A stretch of DNA of 64,000 nt, from positions 1-64,000 of the forward strand of contig CAKPHU010000004.1 of NCBI GenBank assembly GCA_934162125.1. The letters run 5' to 3'. Both the position numbers and the translations under genes were made by a program. This DNA comes from an uncultured Bacilli bacterium (GTDB taxonomy: Bacteria; Bacillota_I; Bacilli_A; RF39; UBA660). Under the pieces are notes generated by a model. The model was not told the origin of the DNA, did no database searches, and saw only the letters and a program-made list of their open reading frames with translations. The stretch's first letter is position 1. Each line of letters opens with the position of its first letter. Shown piece after piece: positions 60,409-64,000 of this stretch.

Positions 60409-63400
60409 ATAAATTGATCTTCTAATTTTTCTAAAGGTTCATCATCCATAAATTCTGTTTTTAGTTCATAATCTATGTCACGATAAGTCTTACTACCAGT
60501 ACCAGCAGGAATTAGTTTACCGATAATAACATTTTCCTTAAGTCCTGATAAATGGTCAACTTTACCTTTAATAGCAGCATCAGTTAAGATACGAGTTGTC
60601 TCTTGGAATGATGCAGCTGATAAGAATGAATCAGTTTCAAGTGCGGCTTTAGTAATACCAAGAAGTAATGGAACACCAAGAGCAGGTCTCTTACCATTAA
60701 TAACAGCATCTTTATTACCATCTGTAAATTCACGGAAGTTAACAAGACTACCAGGTAAGAATTTAGTATCTCCACCTTCAACTATTCTTATCTTAGAAAT
60801 CATTCTACGTGCAATAACTTCAATATGTTTATCTGAAATATCAACACCTTGAGAACGATAAGTATTTTGTACTTCTTTCAAGATATATTCTTGGGTTGTA
60901 ATTGGATCAGTTACAGCAAGTAACTCTTTAGGACTAATAGCACCTTCAGTAAGTCTATCTCCACAATGTACTTCTGTACCCTTTTCTACACATAACTTAG
61001 AACCATAGTTAGTAACATGTTCTTTAGTTTCAAGTTTATTAGTAATACTGATCTTATATTTACCATGATCTTCTTTAATCTTAGTAACAGTACCATCAAT
61101 TTCAGCAATAGTAGCTTTTCCTTTTGGATTACGTGCTTCGAATAACTCTTGAACACGAGGAAGACCTTGAGTAATATCTGCATCACCACCATGTGCAACA
61201 CCACCAGAGTGGAATGTACGCATAGTAAGCTGAGTACCAGGTTCACCAATTGATTGAGCAGCCATAACACCAACAGCTTCACCAATTTCAACTAAGTTAC
61301 CTGTTGCTAAGTTACGTCCATAACACTTTTGACAAACACCATTAGCAGTTCCACAAGTTAAAATAGTACGTATTTCAACTTCTTTAATTCCTGCAGCAAT
61401 GATCTTATCAGCTAAAGACTCAGTTATCATTTCAAGTCTATCAACAATAACAGCCTTAGTTTCTGGATTAACAATCTTCTTATTAGCAAATCTACCAACA
61501 ATACGATCTCTTAAAGATTCAATTACAGTACCAGTCTTTTCATTAATAAAGTCTTTAACAACAACGCCTTGATCAGTACCACAATCTGCTTCTCTAACTA
61601 TTAAATCTTGAGATACATCTACTAAACGACGAGTTAAGTATCCTGAATCTGCTGTCTTTAATGCTGTATCGGCAGAACCTTTACGAGCACCATGTGTAGA
61701 TAAGAAGAATTCAGCAACTGACAAACCTTCAATGAAGTTTGAAAGAATTGGAATTTCTACTGAAGTACCATCTGGTTTAGCCATAATACCACGCATACCA
61801 GCAACTTGTGTAAAGTTAGAAATGTTACCACGAGCTTTAGAGTTCATCATGATGAATATTGGATTATCAATATCAGTATGAGAAACTTCCTCAAGTTCAG
61901 CCTTAACCTGGTCAGTAGCATTATTCCAAGTACTAATAACATTGTTAAATCTTTCTTCTTCTGTTATTAAACCTCTCTTGTACTGTTTATTAATTTTATC
62001 AACAGTCTTTTGTGCTTCAGCAACAATCTCAGGTTTTTTCTTACTAATTTCAACATCTGCCATACTAACAGTAATACCTGAGATAGTAGAATATTTAAAC
62101 CCTAAGTCTTTTAAATTATCAAGCATTGTAGACGTTTCAGTAGTCTTATATCTCTTAAATACTTGAGCAATTATCTTCTCTAATGTACTCTTAGCAAAAG
62201 GTTTTACTAAAGGCATTTCTTTAATTGCCTCAGGAATATTTGTACCCTTCTCTAAGAAGTATTTATTAGGAGTAATATTTTGAATATTATCATCTGTGGG
62301 TTCATTTATAAATGCAAATGAATCTGGTAATATTTCATTAAATTTAATTTTACCAACAGTAGTTACTAAATATTTACCATGTTGACTTTCAGTAAATAAT
62401 TTATATTTAAATGAATCAACTGGAATAGCAATACGTGTATGTAGAGTTAATTCTCTTCTTTCATAAGCCATTAATGCTTCATTAGTATTCTTAAATACTC
62501 TACCTTCTCCATCTTCCCCAGCTTTTTCCATTGTTATGTAATAGTTACCTAAAACCATATCCTGTGAAGGAGTAACAATTGGATCTCCTGATTTTGGATG
62601 AAGAATGTTATTAGAACCTAACATCAACATTCTAGCTTCTGCTTTAGCTTCTTCTGAAAGAGGAACATGAACAGCCATCTGGTCACCATCGAAGTCTGCA
62701 TTGAATGCTGGACAAACTAATGGGTGAAGACGAATAGCTTTACCACCAACTAAGATTGGTTCAAATGCTTGAATACCTAATCTATGTAATGTTGGAGCAC
62801 GGTTAAGCATAACTGGATGTTCTTTAATAACTTCTTCAACAACATCCCAAACTACTGGATCTTGATTTTCTATTAAACGTTTAGCAGCTTTAATATTATG
62901 AGCAATATCTTTTTCTACTAATCCATGAATAACATGTGGTTTAAATAATTCAAGAGCCATCTCTTTTGGAATACCACATTGATACATCTTTAATGATGGA
63001 CCAACTACAATAACTGAACGACCAGAATAGTCAACACGTTTACCTAATAAGTTTTGACGGAAACGACCTTGTTTACCTTTTAACATACTAGATAATGATT
63101 TTAAAGGTCTATTTCCTGCACCTGTTACACTTCTACCACGACGTCCATTATCAAATAATGCATCAACTGCTTCTTGTAACATACGTTTTTCGTTTTGAAT
63201 AATAATTGTAGGAGCACCTAAATCAATAAGTTTTTTCAAACGATTATTACGGTTAATAACACGACGATATAAGTCATTTAAGTCACTAGTTGCAAATCTA
63301 CCACCATCAAGTTGAATCATAGGACGTAACTCTGGTGGAATAACTGGAATACAATCAAGTATCATCCATTCTGGTTTATTACCTGAAGCATAGAAAGCAT

Positions 63401-64000
63401 CTAAAACATCAAGTCTCTTTAACAATCTAGTTCTCTTTTGACCTTGAGCTGTCTCAAGTTCTTTTTCTATTTGATCAATTTCAGCTTTTAAATCAACTTT
63501 CTTTAAAAGTTCTTTAATAGCTTCTGCACCCATACCAACTCTAAAGCCAGTACCATATTTTTCATAATAAGCACGATATTCTTTTTCAGATAAAGTTTGC
63601 TTATTTTCAAGAGGTGCATTACCTTTATCAATTACTACATAACTAACAAAGTATAATACTTCTTCCAAATCTCTAGGACTCATATCAAGTACTAATCCCA
63701 TACGAGAAGGAACACCTTTAAAGAACCAAATATGAGAGACAGGAGTAGCAAGTTCAATATGTCCCATACGTTCACGACGAACTTTAGAACGAGTAACTTC
63801 AACTCCACATCTATCACAAACTATATTCTTATAACGAACACGCTTATATTTTCCACAAGCACATTCAAAATCTTTAGTAGGTCCAAAGATCTTTTCACAG
63901 AACAAACCATCACGTTCTGGACGAAGTGTACGATAATTAATTGTTTCAGGTTTCTTTACTTCACCATAAGACCATTCACGAATCTTTTCAGGAGAAGCAA
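60402..64000 (-). CDS. rpoC: DNA-directed RNA polymerase beta' subunit, 5' end beyond window
   Basis: Over 1190 residues visible and running off the right edge: bases 63906-64000 continue the same frame (ASPEKIREWSYGEVKKPETI), so the internal Met at 63905 is not the start. It has the N-terminal zinc finger (CACGKYK...CDRCGVEV), the catalytic NADFDGDQM with three Asp, and the second zinc site (CGTANGVCQKCYGRNL). It is the beta' subunit of the core enzyme. Only the first few residues are missing. Confidence 0.98.
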   Translation of the reverse strand, partial: ASPEKIREWSYGEVKKPETINYRTLRPERDGLFCEKIFGPTKDFECACGKYKRVRYKNIVCDRCGVEVTRSKVRRERMGHIELATPVSHIWFFKGVPSRMGLVLDMSPRDLEEVLYFVSYVVIDKGNAPLENKQTLSEKEYRAYYEKYGTGFRVGMGAEAIKELLKKVDLKAEIDQIEKELETAQGQKRTRLLKRLDVLDAFYASGNKPEWMILDCIPVIPPELRPMIQLDGGRFATSDLNDLYRRVINRNNRLKKLIDLGAPTIIIQNEKRMLQEAVDALFDNGRRGRSVTGAGNRPLKSLSSMLKGKQGRFRQNLLGKRVDYSGRSVIVVGPSLKMYQCGIPKEMALELFKPHVIHGLVEKDIAHNIKAAKRLIENQDPVVWDVVEEVIKEHPVMLNRAPTLHRLGIQAFEPILVGGKAIRLHPLVCPAFNADFDGDQMAVHVPLSEEAKAEARMLMLGSNNILHPKSGDPIVTPSQDMVLGNYYITMEKAGEDGEGRVFKNTNEALMAYERRELTLHTRIAIPVDSFKYKLFTESQHGKYLVTTVGKIKFNEILPDSFAFINEPTDDNIQNITPNKYFLEKGTNIPEAIKEMPLVKPFAKSTLEKIIAQVFKRYKTTETSTMLDNLKDLGFKYSTISGITVSMADVEISKKKPEIVAEAQKTVDKINKQYKRGLITEEERFNNVISTWNNATDQVKAELEEVSHTDIDNPIFIMMNSKARGNISNFTQVAGMRGIMAKPDGTSVEIPILSNFIEGLSVAEFFLSTHGARKGSADTALKTADSGYLTRRLVDVSQDLIVREADCGTDQGVVVKDFINEKTGTVIESLRDRIVGRFANKKIVNPETKAVIVDRLEMITESLADKIIAAGIKEVEIRTILTCGTANGVCQKCYGRNLATGNLVEIGEAVGVMAAQSIGEPGTQLTMRTFHSGGVAHGGDADITQGLPRVQELFEARNPKGKATIAEIDGTVTKIKEDHGKYKISITNKLETKEHVTNYGSKLCVEKGTEVHCGDRLTEGAISPKELLAVTDPITTQEYILKEVQNTYRSQGVDISDKHIEVIARRMISKIRIVEGGDTKFLPGSLVNFREFTDGNKDAVINGKRPALGVPLLLGITKAALETDSFLSAASFQETTRILTDAAIKGKVDHLSGLKENVIIGKLIPAGTGSKTYRDIDYELKTEFMDDEPLEKLEDQFME

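Noticed and set aside
63800..63905. rpoC start at the Met at 63905
   Set aside because: The same frame continues with conserved beta' sequence to the window edge.
217..64000. Use of TGA as Trp (Mollicutes code)
   Set aside because: Trp is TGG in all conserved genes and TGA ends the CapA-like gene.

Overview
The window comes from an AT-rich, low-GC Gram-positive bacterium (Bacillota). The signs are strong AGGAGG-type ribosome binding sites, T-box leaders before two aminoacyl-tRNA synthetase operons, the CdaA/CdaR cyclic-di-AMP pair, FemABX and MBOAT/DHHW envelope enzymes, a SipW-type signal peptidase, Cse60- and CotF-like proteins, and no outer-membrane genes. TGA acts as a stop and Trp is TGG, so the code is standard. 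Pyruvate formate-lyase with its activase and formate-THF ligase point to a fermentative anaerobe. An uncultured gut-type Bacilli or Erysipelotrichia-like lineage is a reasonable guess, but the sequence does not prove it.

Layout. 1-6270 (minus) is a surface-fibre locus: a DUF5305-type membrane protein, a SipW-family signal peptidase, three paralogous SipW-type secreted proteins and a membrane-anchored Ig-like/esterase fusion. 6273-15842 (minus) holds a lipid flippase, Cse60- and Fic-domain proteins, leuS behind a Leu T-box and an unknown membrane protein, a GH31 glycosidase and a DD-carboxypeptidase. 15907-20512 (mostly plus) has a radical SAM protein, an anchored C39-like peptidase, a stomatin/NfeD pair on the minus strand, and a small Ig-like anchored protein. 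20537-25289 (minus) is an MBOAT/DHHW/DUF4358 acylation cassette followed by fhs. 25475-34005 has a thioester/isopeptide adhesin on plus, then minus-strand S41 protease, lipoprotein, cdaA-cdaR and an NlpC/P60 hydrolase.

34160-41507 is an accessory-looking stretch: a CotF-like pair, DUF308, a Cys-cluster protein, a LOG-family protein, a truncated M20 peptidase behind a candidate leader-peptide attenuator with three consecutive His codons, GNAT, ParB-like, HD-domain and acyltransferase genes. 41637-51986 carries tmRNA, pflBA, and the rnr-CapA-smpB and T-box-proS-kinase-secG transcription units. 51987-64000 carries murD-eno, a divergent FemX gene, the str operon (rpsL-rpsG-fusA-tuf) and the 5'-truncated rpoC.

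Two architectural habits recur. Many promoters have an extended TGnTATAAT -10 element, and many intrinsic terminators overlap the last codons and stop of the gene they terminate. The most novel-looking items are the His-codon attenuator at 37313-37519, the SipW/fibre locus with its mosaic paralogues, the adhesin whose C-terminal tail is encoded by a terminator arm, and the CdaA with DGG in place of the usual DGA motif.
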